Positions 22,076 to 35,800 of a DNA stretch of 64,000 bases are shown in pieces; positions within the stretch are counted from its first letter, which is position 1, and each line of letters opens with the position of its first letter. The stretch is from Iris pallida (Eukaryota; Streptophyta; Magnoliopsida; Asparagales; Iridaceae). The DNA lies in the NCBI GenBank assembly GCA_029216955.1, contig JANAVB010004022.1, positions 62,001 to 126,000 of the forward strand. Reading direction: 5' to 3'. The notes below the pieces were generated by a model. It was not told the origin of the DNA. It searched no databases and saw only the letters and a program-made list of their open reading frames with translations. The translations under genes and the position numbers were made by a program.

Positions 22076-24018
22076 GGAACTTATCTATTGGAAATTCTAA
22101 ACCTAATCTATATAGGAATACCATCTGTATATAGAGAGGTCCTCTATTTGTTTCCTAGGGAATTTCTCAACACAACTCCCGCCACCACCATCGTCCATCC
22201 CCACCGCAGCATCCCTGCCATCAGGACACGACCACCGCTTGGGCCGCCCGAACTTCCCCTTTTCCTCCACAGCCATAACCATTCCCTGGTCACAACCACC
22301 ATCACTGCCATCTCCGGCCACGATAACATCCGTGACCACTACCAACACAGCCAATACGCAAAAGTGCCGAAGTGTCCGTGTCTGCAATCATCTCATTCAT
22401 CCAGTTCCTTACAATAACCTCTGTGTCCAACACCCCGGATACAGGACACCAGAAACAACAAAACAAAAACAAAAATACCTAGCCGAACCTTCTCTGACCA
22501 GGCTCCCAGTGCTGCCTCGACCCGGTGAGGCCGCCGCGACCACTGTACGACCTCTCCGTCGATCCCTGCATCCACCGTGCCCGACCTCACGCTTCCCAGT
22601 CTGCAGCGCCGTACGACCCCTCGTAGTGAGCCCTCCGCGCCCGGCGCGTCGAAGCCTCCCGGCCATCCACGCGCGCGGGTACCTTCCGCCGGGACGGCGT
22701 TCCCTCTAGTGCCACTCCTCTCCGATTTTCTCCGCGAGCCGCTTCCGCCCTGGAGCTGACCACCGCGGCGTCGTCCCATCGGAACTCCCGCCGATCCGTC
22801 CAGACCTATCGGCCGCCTGGATCTGCGACCGGACCGCCGCTCTCCGGACCAGAACCCCCAAACCGCCCTGAGTTTTTCGACAAGCCACCGCCCAAACCCG
22901 TGCGCCGCCTTGGCTTCTCCGCGTCCAGTCATCCACCGCCGACCCAGCCCCGTCGAACCACCGACATCAGTCGCGGTCAGCGGCAGCGCCGGCAAGTCCC
23001 ATCTCTACGCTGTGCCTCCTCGCAGGAAAGCCCCAAGCCCGACTTCTCATCTCCACCAGCTTCAGATCTGTCGACTGCCCCTAGTTCGTACGCCGGCGAC
23101 CGCCTTTCACTGTGAGCCCCAATCTTTTCCTCTTCCTCTAAATCTCTAAATCCCCTCACTCTCTCTTTTTCTTTCACTGCTCTCCTTCTTTTCCCTTTAT
23201 TGTTTTCATTTATGGTGATTGGCGGAGAAGCCAATAACAGGAGTTGGGCTTCAAGCCATAGGAATTGGAGATTGGGCCTTGGCCTGTATTACTAGTATAA
23301 TTAGTATTAGCTATGATTATGTTATTGTTATTATTAATAATATTTAAATACTGTTATGATATATGTATATGTATATATATATGTTTTACTAATATTATAA
23401 TCATTGTTATTATTATTACTATTGTTATTTATAGTATTTTGGGGAAGTCTATTAGTATTTTTCTAAATTATAATATTATAATATTTTAGTATTTTAAATG
23501 TGATTTTTAACTTAGAAAAAGAATAAATTCTAACTACTTTTCAAATATAGAGTTGACCTAAGTTGTATTTTGACAGAATTGAGTTTAATCCTAAAAATAA
23601 TTTTTCTACATTTTTTTAAGTATTTATTTATAATATTCTGAATAATAAAAACTGAGTTTAAAGGTTGTAAATATTTTCTAGAAATAGTGATATAGTTTTT
23701 TTTACGAAAATTCTTTCTATTGTAAATCATTGATCGCGACTAATCGTATTCTTACTTTATTGCGAATTCCGAAATCCTTCACACCAACGCTAGCCGACTG
23801 GACTAGTTTGGACTCAATTGGATTGTCGGTTTCACCAGCTAAGGACCTCAGGCAAGTACACTTTCTGATTGCTTTTCGATTCATAGTAGTCTATACATTT
23901 CATGTTTATACATATGTCTTGCTGCTTGTTGACACGCTCGTCACACGGAGTAGTCGGGAGGAGAAATATCTTAGTAGACATGTGGACTACCTAGAACTAT
24001 CCCCCGTGTCTTTCGTGG
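22076..24018 (+). repeat. E3 LTR-1, segment 2 with promoter and GC-rich leader
   Basis: It matches 39044-40151 and 51828-52623. It has TATATAG at 22109-22115 (and again near 22129), then about 900 GC-rich bases and the donor-like AGGCAAGT at 23850-23857. The GC-rich part has open frames up to 200 codons on the minus strand, but these are broken in the LTR-2 copy, so I treat it as untranslated leader. It ends in CGTGG, the target of S2. Confidence 0.8.
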
Positions 24019-24242
24019 TGTAAACCCCCATAATTTATATTTGATTTTTATAATTTAATTAATTTATGTTGTGCATTTCATTAGTTATGGCTTTATTTGT
24101 TACTAGTTTATTAGTATAATTAATGTATGTGTATATATATTATTATATGTGTGCATGTTCGTATTTCTATTAAATAAGGAATATAATAGAATCTAGGATT
24201 TTAGGAATTTGTTTGTAATTTTTGAGAATTTATTGTTAGCTT

Positions 24243-24406
<164 letters not shown>

Positions 24407-24546
24407 TAGTTCTAAGTGTTTTTAGTAAAAAAAAAAGAATAAAAAAAGGGGCCGGCCACACCCACCAAAGGGGGAGCGGGCCACACTTGGTTTGCTGACA
24501 TGCTAAGTATTGCTTAGCCATATGTTTGAACAAAAAAGAAAAAAAA

Positions 24547-24585
24547 AGAGCAAAGGGTACTGTTCCTGTGAACAGTACCCGCTCT
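24547..24585. promoter_or_regulatory. Perfect 11-bp hairpin in S2
   Basis: GGGTACTGTTC (24555-24565) and GAACAGTACCC (24570-24580) are exact complements around CTGT. An outer AGAGC/GCTCT stem (24547-24551, 24581-24585) adds five pairs with a three-base bulge. It sits just upstream of the GC-rich leader of S2. It may act in DNA or in RNA; no family is recognised. Confidence 0.5.
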
Positions 24586-26484
24586 CACCCGTGAAGAAGC
24601 CGAGCGCAGCGGACTTCAGAGAGAAGTTTAATTTCAAACTTCTCCAAAGTTGTACCGTTTAATTTAAATTTTTTTTACAAAATCCTAACTAAGATTCTCT
24701 CCTATCCTAAGCGACCAAAACCAAACCTAATCCTAGCCCCATACGATTTTTAATCCGATTGCAAATAGGAAAATCTAGACATCCTATAAAAGTTCGGGAG
24801 AGAGGGTTCTCGGCAAAAACCCATCGATCAAACGTCGTCCCCAGCCCGAACGTCGATTTCAGAACTCCCCCACACCACCGCACGCATAGTCGAAGGCCTG
24901 CTCGATGTCGTCGACGACCGGATCACCGGCCAACCGCTTGGAGTCGACAGTAAAACAGAGAATACTCTGTTTTCGAAGAACCCAGGTACCCGATTTCAAA
25001 TCCGAATATTTTTTCTGTTCAACGAAAAGTCGATCTATCGACTTCTGTACGTAGACAACATAACCATCTCGAAACCCTAGCAATTAGAAAAATTTCTAAT
25101 GCACAGGAAGCCCCGTAAAATTTTTGGGAAAATAGAGGAAAAATCCTCGAAAAAGAACCCGAGAAATCATCCCAAACCCTGATTTTGGAAGGGCAATTTT
25201 GGCCCAAATATTGAGAATTTGTAGGAAATAATTTAGACAGTCCTTGTTAACCTATATGAGATGGAAACCCACATGTTAGATTCAATTTTTATGTAATATA
25301 CAGGAAGTTACGGATCGATGAACTTAGGAGAAAAATTGTTTTAAAAATACTAAAAATTTAGAATTCTGTCCGATACGGCGTACACCCCGACAAACCGGAC
25401 GACGTGGTCGTGCGCTATACACATCGAAAGGTGCGTATGGACGTTGTCGACGTGTGGGAACTGACGGAACTCAATTTCGTCGTGTATGTGCGACGAAATC
25501 AGTCCGTATCCGTCGAGATACCCCCGTATCGCCAATTTGCAAACTTCGCCCTAACTTCGTGTACAGTCGTCGACTTGAAACAAAATTTGCACCAATAGTT
25601 CTGAATCAAAAATTTGGTCCTGTATGCCAAGTTTGGTTTGATTCTGAGAAGGTCGAATCGGAACCCCTTTTTGGCTGGCCCGCGACCCACTCAAACGGAC
25701 GATTTTGTACACGGCTCATCGAAATCCAAAAATGGACATACCTTTGAGTTCCTCTCCTCAAACTGAATCCGTAGACATGTAGTTTGACGACTTTAGAGAT
25801 CATAAACTTTGGCACGTATTTTGGTGCAAAGCGGGTCCAACGGCGGACATCGTTTTGACCCGAAATTACGATTTTGCCCATGTTCTAGAATTAGACTTTT
25901 GGACAGACATTTTCTAGGTATATCTTTTACACCGAGTACATTTTTGATGTTTGTTTCAGCGTCCGGAGTTGTTTGGAGATTGTGGCATTTCTTGGCTGAC
26001 ATTGTGATTTCTTGGACTTGCCACTTTGCACCATCAGGCAAGATACCTTGTCATTTTACTCTGTGATTATTATATTCTTATTTTTAGTTGTTATTTTCAG
26101 CATTTCTTATTTGTTAATATTATAAAACTGTGCGTCCAAGTCACATTTGGGTGCAAGCGACTCTATCAGTCGTTTTTTCTCGCTTTATTTATTTCTCTTG
26201 CATTAACTTAGTCTAGTGACCACCCATTGATGTTGAGGTATTGGTATATCTCATACGGCCTTGACACTTGCTTTACCACGTTATGTGAGTCACATGTAGG
26301 ACACGTATCCGCGTAGTCGGCTGGCCACCGATACGTATGGAGCGTACGACGGATAGGAGTAACTGCCAATAGAATTGCATGCTAGAAGACTTGGCGGTTA
26401 CTAGAGGTTCATGAGTCATGGATGTGACCCTAATAGGCCTGGGGTGGGAAGGATAGTTCCTTAACGTATGGGTTATATATGCAC

Positions 26485-26610
26485 TGCCCTGACTGTCGGT
26501 TATCTCCAATGGGAGGTACGGTCCTGATAGCCGGTTCTCTTCAGTGGAAGGTACGGTCCTGATTTATCGGTTATCTCCAGTGGAAGATACGGTCCTGATT
26601 CCTGATATTC
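26485..26610. repeat. Short tandem array in S2
   Basis: Three to four units of about 40 bases share CGGTTATCTCC, AGTGGAAG and TACGGTCCTGAT. Array position, downstream of the donor-like box, matches the second arrays of the other LTRs. Confidence 0.65.
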
Positions 26611-27207
26611 CTGATCCTGCCCATGTGTCAAAGGTTTGTTCTTATTGCATTATCACTGTAGACTGGTTAGGCACCTGATTGCATACATATTTCCTTCTTT
26701 ATATTATATATCACAGTTATTATGGTATGGTGTTTTCTTGTATCTTGTTACGTCCCTCTGAGGACCTGGTTATCTCTCCAGGATTAGATGACTTCCCGCA
26801 GGAGTACGGAGCAGCTCTGGATCCAGCTTACATTGGTACCGAGTCAGTTCCTACTGATTTCTAGTCTATTCTTCGTTTGAGACATTAGTGGACATTATTT
26901 TTACATCTCTTTATTTCTATCTGGCGGAGGTTGGACTCCGATCTCGTGAGACTATTTTTCATAGCTGTTTGGAGTGAGCATGTTCACCCGGCTATCTTTT
27001 GATACTCTTATTTATTATTTGGACTCTATATTCCTCTGTGTTGAGCTGTGATGAGATTAGATTAAGTTATTCTGGCCTGTGATTATTTTATTATAGCTTA
27101 TGTACATATATGAGGATTCTATAAATTAGAGTATTCTTCGTATATGTGCAGCTGGCATGTTCACGTTCTTGGTCCTATGTATTATGGGACTGGGGCGTTA
27201 CACGTGG

Positions 27208-27758
27208 AGAATAGCAGCTGCACACGACACGTGCAGGGTGCCGGATTTCCCCCTAGCCGTTCACATGTCGAAACGGATATTTCAAATCATATAGATAGTT
27301 GTAGTTTAGTTGTTTTCCTTGTCTCCTCTACCACTTGCCATGTTATCAGTACTTTCTAGTTTTTATCTCTCATATATTATTTTCATGTCTTGTAAATTCT
27401 ATTATATTTTTGCATTGCCGTTGGTTTGTGTGCTTATTCCATTCCTGACTGGAAACCAATATTTTTTTAGGTTAGCCGTGGATTCACTTAGCTTTGAAAG
27501 ATACGGGTGTACTTGCAGACATAAACCTAGAAATAGATAGCAGTGGTATTATTTTCATTAAATGTGTAAGAACATTGTATTTTCTTTCTAATATAAATCT
27601 TGTAATTGTTGTAATAAATTTAATAATGTGAATGAGCAATAAAGTTATTATTTTATAATTTTGAGCATCTTGGCCGTGACAGCGTTCTACCGCCGAATCT
27701 GCGGCGTAGGCTGGCTTGGATACGTCTCGTAACCAAAAAGCGGGTGCGGGTCGTGACA
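27208..27758 (+). repeat. E3 LTR-1, segment 3 (3' end)
   Basis: It matches 52624-53144 of LTR-2 apart from a ~40-base indel near 27255-27293. It ends GGGTGCGGGTCGTGACA, after which the interior begins. Confidence 0.85.
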
Positions 27759-30700
27759 AGTTTTTATGGTGGCCCATGTAGGTCAGTTTTCGTAAATTGT
27801 GCGAACTCGTGGTAGTACCATATTAGTCGTACTACTGCGAGCCTGCGACTAGGAAATGCTCATTCACAACTAGGAGTAAGTCAATTCTAAAGAAAATGGT
27901 TAGGACTAGGAGTCCCTAATTTAAATTGACATTTGGGTAGTTAAGGTTGATACATATGTCACACTAGATAACTTTCATATAAGGATACACTATCGTATTT
28001 TGAATCGACGAAATTCCTAAGGAGGTTAGATTCGTAACATCTTCCCGAAATTCTGAAAATAGTACTTATTCCTTTTAGTTAAAATTAAATGTGATTTTTA
28101 GAATTTTATAAATATTTATTATAAAGGACCTTAGTCACGGTTAAGTTTTGGAGCGCAAGATGACCAAGAATTTTGGCACTGAGAGTGTAGTCGAGTGCCT
28201 TGACTAGTGTTCTAGCTATGGTAGAGAAGGCCGAGTCATATGTGTACACTAACTAGAAAAACCAGGCCAAATCGCGACATAACCCTAGGAATAAATTAAT
28301 TAATTATTATTAAGACTATTGACTTTTAGAAGACCCGGTTGTTCCAAACTAGCCCGAACTCAACCCAAGTCTTGATGGTCATGTAGTGCGACCAACGTCG
28401 TCAATGTATATATATAGATGTGTATATATATATATATATATATTGGTAGTCCATTTCTAGTATTGTGAATAGTTTCTATAACTTATATACTGAATATAAT
28501 ATATGTATTATTGCTATTTAAATTTATATTTTATTTGGAAATAGGATAACCTCCTCTTAGAACAATATTTTAGGATTTACTTAGGCTATACATATATACT
28601 TGTGTATGAATATATTCATAATAGGTAGACATAGTGCTCTATACATATTTTTACCCTCGATCTTGAATATTAGAGAAATATAAATCTAAGTTTATATTTC
28701 TTTTGCCTTCAATCATTTTCTCCCTAATCATGATCATTTGTACAACTTTATCTTATGTCTTTTCTAAGCATCGCCATATCATAAGTTCGTATCACTTATA
28801 TTCTTTTCCTTGGACCTAAGGAATTATTTTTTTTAAAAAAATAACTTCTCACTCAATTGTCTATTAATCTCGAGTTAAGTTCTTGGATCCAAAAGTTTCC
28901 TCCCAATCGTTGAATATTGAATATCCGTGAAATAAGGATTATAAGATTTTTACTTATTTCGACTTTGATCATTATCCTTCCTAGACAATTGTTTTCTTTT
29001 CAAGAAGCTGGTCTTATACTTGAAGAACAGAATACTTGCACTTTTCTATCTTTATCAATTTGTATGATATTTTTAAACTCCTTTGATAATCTTGGAGGAT
29101 ATAGTTGGAATAATTTTGATGACTTATGATGGCAGACAGCCGCGCACTGTCGCCACTTATTTAACTTATGGAGACTGTGGGTTCACTGCAGCCAGCAGCG
29201 CACTAGCGAGGCATGATCCCTAAGTTAAAGTAATCTCGAGTAAGTATAAGTTATCGAATGTTGTCAAAGCTATATCTTGGTCGTCCTATCTTCGTCTTTA
29301 AGTTGTTATGTCAAGATTAGATAGAGTTGATAGGGTATTCGTTACCGCAACATAGTTTGAGTTGTGGAACCAAGGGTTTAATGCAGCTAGCTGTACACTG
29401 GCGAGGCATAAATTCTTGGTAAAACGACTTCGATTATATTTACGAGTTTTGAATACCATAGAGACTATATCTTTTATTGGCATATGACTAGTAATTTTTC
29501 AAATTGATTTTGTTCCTTATAACTTTCTCAATAAACTGGTAATTCTCCCTTCCTTTCTTATCCTTCTATTTTTCAGATTGTTATCTTTTAATTTCGACTG
29601 GATTCCTAAACTTATCTAGATTTTGACTCTAAACCCGTGCCTAAGTAATTGTGGATAAATATTTTAGGCATATCGAAACGATTTTGGATTTGATCATCCT
29701 TGAACAATTTCGATCATGACTAGACTCCTTTTATTATATGTCGATCGAGTCAAATTCGTATCTTTTTCTAGGTTTGATTCTATGATCATGCCTACACAAT
29801 CGATCATGTTAGAACGATTTCGATCGTGCCGATTCGCCTGCCATCCTAGAATTCGATTATAGGATCGTGCCTAAATAATTTTGTTCAACTAGTTGTTCGT
29901 ACCCCGATGATTTCAATTTTGATCGACCTTAAACTATTTTTTTTTATCAAGACTAAATCATAACCGTGTCTATAATTTCAACTAAATCATAGCTAAGGTT
30001 ATACTTTCATTTCAACTACGGTCATGACTATTTTTGACCTTGATCATGCTCGTGCCAACTTTCTAATTTTATCATGCATGGATGACTTGCATGATTAACC
30101 TTGATCGTGACTATATCTTAACTTATATCTATGGAACTATAGCCTTGTTTAGATTGCATCTAGAACCTTGATCATTCTTTAGAAAATTCTGTCGTAACTA
30201 GACCATGTTGACTGTAATTGGATCATGCCAAACCATTTCAATTTAAATCATTCTTAAAACATTTGGTCGTCGATTAGACCATTTAACCAAAGGTTGATCG
30301 TACCCAATCACATTTTCTTTTTGGATATTAATCTTCTTATTATTATTTTGATCCCATCTGCGATTACGTGACTAATTTGATCATGAATCATATCATTCTC
30401 TTGATTGCATCAATTGTCGTGCTTATTCGGATCGACTGAAACCTCGTTCTTTGATTATATTTTAGTCACACCAAATCGTGACCTTTGAAATTTCTCGCAT
30501 GAAAACATTTCTAAGGTGGGTAGATAGTAAGCCCACTCCCCGAAGTCTGGAAATGTTGTCTTGGAAAATAAAGTTTCCTAAATCCTATTATAGATGTTTT
30601 TGAAATAAAAGGAGTTTTGCCAAAATCTTCTTTTATAATGACAAAGATCGACTTATAAGGATTATGGATCATTACCAAATATTCCTACGATTTTAATGTA

Positions 30701-31059
30701 TAAATATATTTGGTTGATATTAAATATTACTTTATAATCGTATAGCGGCAGATTATTAGATGAAGTTTTATTAAATCTTGCATAGATCTATACAAATGTA
30801 TTTTAGAAGTTAAATGATAACACCTAGTGCCCCTTTAAGGTTATTTATCAAATATTACATTTAGATTTGATTAAAGGTAAATTTTTAAATATTATCAATA
30901 AAAGCTAGAATTATTATTTTTTAAAATTATTATGGATTATTCTTGATTTATTGGAGTTAATACTCATTTTAGAATCTTGGAAAGATTTGATCAACCAAGT
31001 CCGCCTATCCTACTAGTCCTTAAATTCGAGGACGAATTTATTTCTAAGATGGGTAGATT
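27759..31059 (+). other. E3 interior, non-coding
   Basis: It starts with AGTTTTTA and the PBS-like TGGTGGCCCATGTAGG (27767-27782) and ends with ATTCGAGGACGAATTT plus a purine-rich tract before LTR-2, the usual layout of plant gypsy interiors. No frame exceeds about 70 codons and none resembles gag or pol. It has a short TA tract (28408-28442), two diverged copies of a GCAGCCAGC...CTGGCGAGGCAT module (about 29190 and 29375), and from 29590 to 30480 a loose recurrence of GATCATG/CGATCGTG words, suggesting decayed repeats. Confidence 0.65.
31041..31059 (+). promoter_or_regulatory. E3 polypurine-tract region
   Basis: The 3' end of the interior reads AAGATGGGTAGA followed by TT immediately before the LTR-2 start TGTAACTCC, preceded by the ATTCGAGGACGAAT word common before polypurine tracts in plant gypsy elements. 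It is the expected primer for plus-strand DNA synthesis, though weaker than in E1. Confidence 0.5.
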
Positions 31060-31200
31060 TGTAACTCCTCTTCCCAAAATTTTCAAGAAAATTTTATTTT
31101 ATTATATTTATTGTGCTTAAAGATAATGTCGTCGAGATGTTGTGAACGATTTGTTTGATTTACACTTTTATCAAAAACTAGTTTAAATTTAAAGTACTAA
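31060..31200 (+). repeat. E3 LTR-2, segment 1
   Basis: It starts TGTAACTCCTCTTCCC and matches 18342-18482. Element M entered after its TAA at 31198-31200; the LTR continues at 38327. Confidence 0.85.
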
Positions 31201-31429
31201 GGTTGCGTTTGGTTCATTGTAATGTAATCGTAATGGAATTGGGTTTGTAATGTAATTGAGTTTGTAATGTAATTGTGTTTGTAATGTAATGGAATTACAA
31301 TTATATTACTATGTTTGGTTGAAACATGTAATCAAACCATGTAGTATAATGTCAATTGCATTCATATGTTTGGTGTACCATGTAATGTAATTAAGTTTCT
31401 AATTTTTTTTTAAATACAACATAAAATTA

Positions 31430-32237
31430 AAAAAGTTGATCAATAAAAAAATTTAAAAAGTTAAAAAAAATAATAATAAATAAGTAAGGGGAAAATGGTT
31501 TGTTTTCTGCTAAAAAAGACCAAAAACGAAAAAAAAAAGACGAAAAAAATAAAAAAATGACAAACCAACAAAACAGAAGGAAAAAAACCAAAAACAAAAA
31601 AGCAATAAAAAAGAAAAACAACAAAAAAAATAAAAAATGTGAAAACCATAAAAAGTGACCAATAATGATAAAAAATGACTAAAAACAAAAAAAAATGACC
31701 AAAAAAACAAAAAATGAAAGGAAAAAAGGCAAAAAAACGACAAAAAATAATAAAAAAAGAGCAAAAAAATAAAAACGATAAAAAGGAACAGAAATGACAA
31801 AACGAAAATACGAAAAAGACCAAAAACAAGAAGGAATTAAAATGAGAAAAAAACGACAAAAAGATTAAAAAACTTGCAAAAAAAATTCAAAAATGACAAA
31901 AAAGGGAACGAAAACAACAAACAGACAGAAAAAACGAACATAAACGACAAAAAGGTACAAAATCGATAAAAAAATTTAAAAAGTGCAAAAGCGACAAAAA
32001 ACGGCCAAGAATGTGCAAAAACGACAAAAAATCGAAAATGGCCCAAAATGAGCAAAAACGATAAAAAATAAACAAAAACAAAAAAAACAAACAAAAACGG
32101 CAAAAAATGAACAAAAAACGAAAAAAAACAAACAAAAAACGCACAAAAATGACAAAAAACAAAACGACAAAAAAACCGACAAAAAACTAAAAAAGGGGCA
32201 AAAAAACGACAAAAAAGGACAAAAACGACAAAAAAAC
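31430..32237. repeat. A-rich GACAAAAAACG low-complexity array in M
   Basis: More than 800 bases consist of variants of ACGACAAAAAA with almost no T on this strand; the array continues beyond S5 at 37972-38100. Its complement gives long Phe-rich frames on the minus strand that are artefacts of composition. Confidence 0.85.
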
Positions 32238-34377
32238 TGTCACGCCCCAGAACCAGAATACTGGAGAGCGGGGGAATGACTCAGCCAGCTACGTAGATGA
32301 ATACCGTATAATACGATCAATGCTGTCTACAAGACGAGGGGGTGCATACTACATGAAAGTCTTCCTAGGGTCACTTCCCATCTATTGTCTCAATCATTCA
32401 AATAAGAAACAGAAATAGAGAACATGTGAGAATAAGCAGTAAGGCGTCCCAAACGCTCAGTCAAAATATTCTGGATATCTGGCTTTACAAAATACAGCCA
32501 GATAATGTAGTAAGTATACATAATTGTTATCAGCTGCAGCCTGACTTAGTTACAATTATACAAAAGTGAGTACAAGACAATCCGACTAACATGTCGGTGC
32601 CAAACGACAAAGTATAAAGTATTTAACAAAACGAGCGGGAAAGTAAGGAACCCACTCGAGTCCTCCTGCGATCATCCCTCTAGTGTTGACCATCTTGGAG
32701 GTAGAAGTAAGCTGGATCCTCGGGGACCGGCTCTAAATCTGGTCATGCAAAACCAGAGAGGTTAGACCTCTAATAGCAAGTACCGCAAGGGAGCACGATA
32801 TGAGGAGTAAAACCAGTAAAAAGAGAATATGATAATAGATCTCTGCTATCTACTAGGATTCTCATAACATCACAACACTTCGAACCAACCTCCCAACCAA
32901 ACAAGGACAGAAGTTGGCCCGTCATGTCATGACATTCTGATCATCTCAGTTAGGTAACAGAGTAGGTACAGTACACAAACAAATCAATTTAAACGGCCAT
33001 TCAACTACTACGGCTTGCTACTGTGATTTCCAAGTTATCCTGGAATTATGCAATAGAGGATTCCTCAGTTCTTACTATGTGCAAGCAAGGCTAGTTTACC
33101 CAGTCAATCAATTGCGCCAATCATGAATTAGACGAGTCCCAGCGGGACACCCGTCATCAATATACAATATACAATAATAATATAACCAGATACCGCTCCC
33201 TGCCCGTGTGGCAGATTTGCAATATCTGTGGGGACCAGCCGGCCTATCGGGCACTACTAGTCCCAAGAGGGCTGCCATGTAAGAACTCGGGAATCCATTC
33301 TCTCCATGCAATTATTATTTAATTTAACTTAATAGCATCTACATTGAGTGAAATCCTATGCCATGGATCATGGTCATTCGAATGAGTACTTTCGTACGGG
33401 ACACGATATGCACAACTCTACAACGATACCAGTGCGGTTAGGTTGTAGGTCTTACATAGCGTAATGCAACAATCAAAACTAACCACGGAGTAACCATGCC
33501 TTGACCATAAAGTACACATGCTGTTTTTGTAAGATAAATAGATAAATAACTAAATAAATAAATAAATAATTAATTAATTTGAAGCCTGCATGTGCCTGTA
33601 TGCCAATATTCGAGATTAGCTAGTCGATTGCAATAGTTCATAGTTAATATGAACGTGTCTCATTCATTCATTTCATGTCACGCCCCAGAACCAGAATACT
33701 GGAGAGCGGGGGCAGACATAGCCAGCTACGTATATCGAAATGGATTCCATCTCGCTATACGGTCACGGCTGTCTAGATACATGAGGGTTTACTACAAGCC
33801 AACAGTCTCCTATGGTCATGAACAAGCCTAGTGTCTCAATCACAAGCAAGTAAGTAAATATTACAAGATGTATGATCATTAAATATACAATAATAAGGCG
33901 TCCCAAATATTACATATTCAGCTGATCATGAAGCTAGTCGTTACAAAATGTGAGGACTAGCAAGAGTTTAGTCATACATGATCAACCATAGGATTTGTTA
34001 ATCATGTTACAGCCCGTAGGCAGACAGTAAGTAAAGTGCAATCGAGCTAAACAAGTGCTCGTCGGCTAAACGCCTCAAAAGAATATTTTTTACAATAAAG
34101 TGGGAGATCAAAAATAAACCCACTCGTTGCCAGGGTTCCGTCTAGTGGCCACCATCGGGATGGAAAAGCGGTAGATCCTCTAGAGCTGCTCCGAAATCTG
34201 GCCACACAAAACCAGCTGGGTCAGACCCCAGAAAGAGCAAGTGTCACAAAGGAAGCTTCACTTAGGAACTAAAACCAGCAATCAGCACAAGATATAAATA
34301 AAAATAAGAACTGGAAATAAAGAAAATACATCAGGATGATATACGACGAGATAACCATGGAACTATTCAGATAACCA

Positions 34378-34418
34378 GGTTACAACCCGTAAACCAAACA
34401 AGGACCGGGGTTGTAACC
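34378..34418 (-). promoter_or_regulatory. Conserved stem-loop in S6, 11 perfect pairs
   Basis: GGTTACAACCC (34378-34388) is exactly complementary to GGGTTGTAACC (34408-34418), enclosing 19 bases with AACCAAACAAGGAC. This is the strongest case of the motif shared by X, E1, E2 and S5. Confidence 0.6.
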
Positions 34419-35289
34419 CTTCGTCTGAACAGAACTTGGAATTCTCACCATTTATCGGTAAAATAAATACAGGCATTCAGGTCATATAGCAATCTGGAGC
34501 AGGATCAGGACAAGACTAGACTGGTTAAACTCCATCCAATCATTTCACGGCCAAACAAGACCAACGGCTTGATACTTTAACTAACTAGGGTTATCACAGG
34601 CCTAGTTACTAACAAGATGCAGTGAGATTATTCCACAGCCACAAGCCCTGCAGACCATCCAGGTTACCCAGGTCAAAATTAGGGGTTGAATACAGGTGGG
34701 TACATCGTCCAGGAAATACATGTACCCTTAAGTAGCTTGAAGGGTGTAACACATGACAGTGTGCTGAAAATGTGCCCTACTCGATGGCAGGCTACAGATC
34801 CCAGGCGCGCCCAGGTAACGGGATTGCCTGTAGCTGGGAAATCTCTTCATGACTAATGTATTAATCTAGTTATTAACCTTAGTCCATTTCAATAGGTACT
34901 CCTGACCGTGGTACTTAGGAGTCCCTCCCTAGACATGATGTAAGACAGGACTGGTTTATTTGTACAAGCACAATCGCCCACGGTGTCCATGTTATTATAC
35001 AGGTCATGTCATGTCAGGTAGCCGTCGCAACAGCTGTTCGAGACAATCATGTCAGGTTTATCATATCAAGTGTACTAGTCAGGAGTGCGCCACGACGGGC
35101 TACTATTAGGTCATGTCAGGTTACTGGTCAGGAGTACACCACTACGGGTCACTATCATGTCATGCTCAATTATCAATTCCAAACATATCAAGTAAATTCA
35201 TGATTATCAAGTTCATGACAAAAGGCGTAAGGATATAAAATGGACGTTAAATATCTAATAAAATATCAATATTTAGGGCTATAGAAGAG

Positions 35290-35800
35290 CCATGCGGCTA
35301 AAGCATATGCGGTCAAAAAAGGGTAGAATCATGCGACCCAATTAGGAGAGCGCATGCGACCAGGGTCACTGAATCCCATGCGGCCAAGACAAGGGGGCGC
35401 ATGCGGCTGGAAGTGCAAGGGCGCATGCGGCTCCAAGATGTTGGGCCTCATGCGGCCAGCGGAAGTGTGGAGTTCATGCGGCTGGAAGTAAAGGGTACAT
35501 ATGCGGCTGAAGGGGCAGGAACCTATACGGCCGGGAGCAAGCGTGCATATGCGGCTCGCGAGTGTTGAGTTCATGCGGCTCAGGGTGAAGTCCTCATGCG
35601 GCTGGGTCAAGCAAGTCTCATGCGGCCAGCGGAAAGGGCGCATGCGGCTGCAGAGTTCAGAACTTATGCTGCTGGGAATTGAGCGAGTTATGCGGCCAGA
35701 TGAGTTCGGCCCTCATGCGGCTCAAGTACTTCCAGCCATGCGGCTGAAGAGAGCACTTGCCGCATGAATTTATTCATGCGGTCAAGTCAAGCACAGTTCA
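35290..35800. repeat. CATGCGGC array in S6
   Basis: About 20 occurrences of ATGCGGCT/ATGCGGCC are spaced 20-30 bases apart with variable text between them. The array closes with an inverted repeat, CCGCATGAA then TTCATGCGG (35760-35782). Confidence 0.8.

Noticed and set aside
22393..22995. 200-codon GC-rich minus-strand frame in E3 LTR-1, with plus-strand frames of up to 156 codons
   Set aside because: The corresponding frames are broken differently in LTR-2 (39362-39857), and no family resemblance is seen. GC-rich leaders lack stop codons by composition.
31427..32212. Phe-rich membrane-like frames
   Set aside because: Complement of the A-rich array in element M; pure composition effect.
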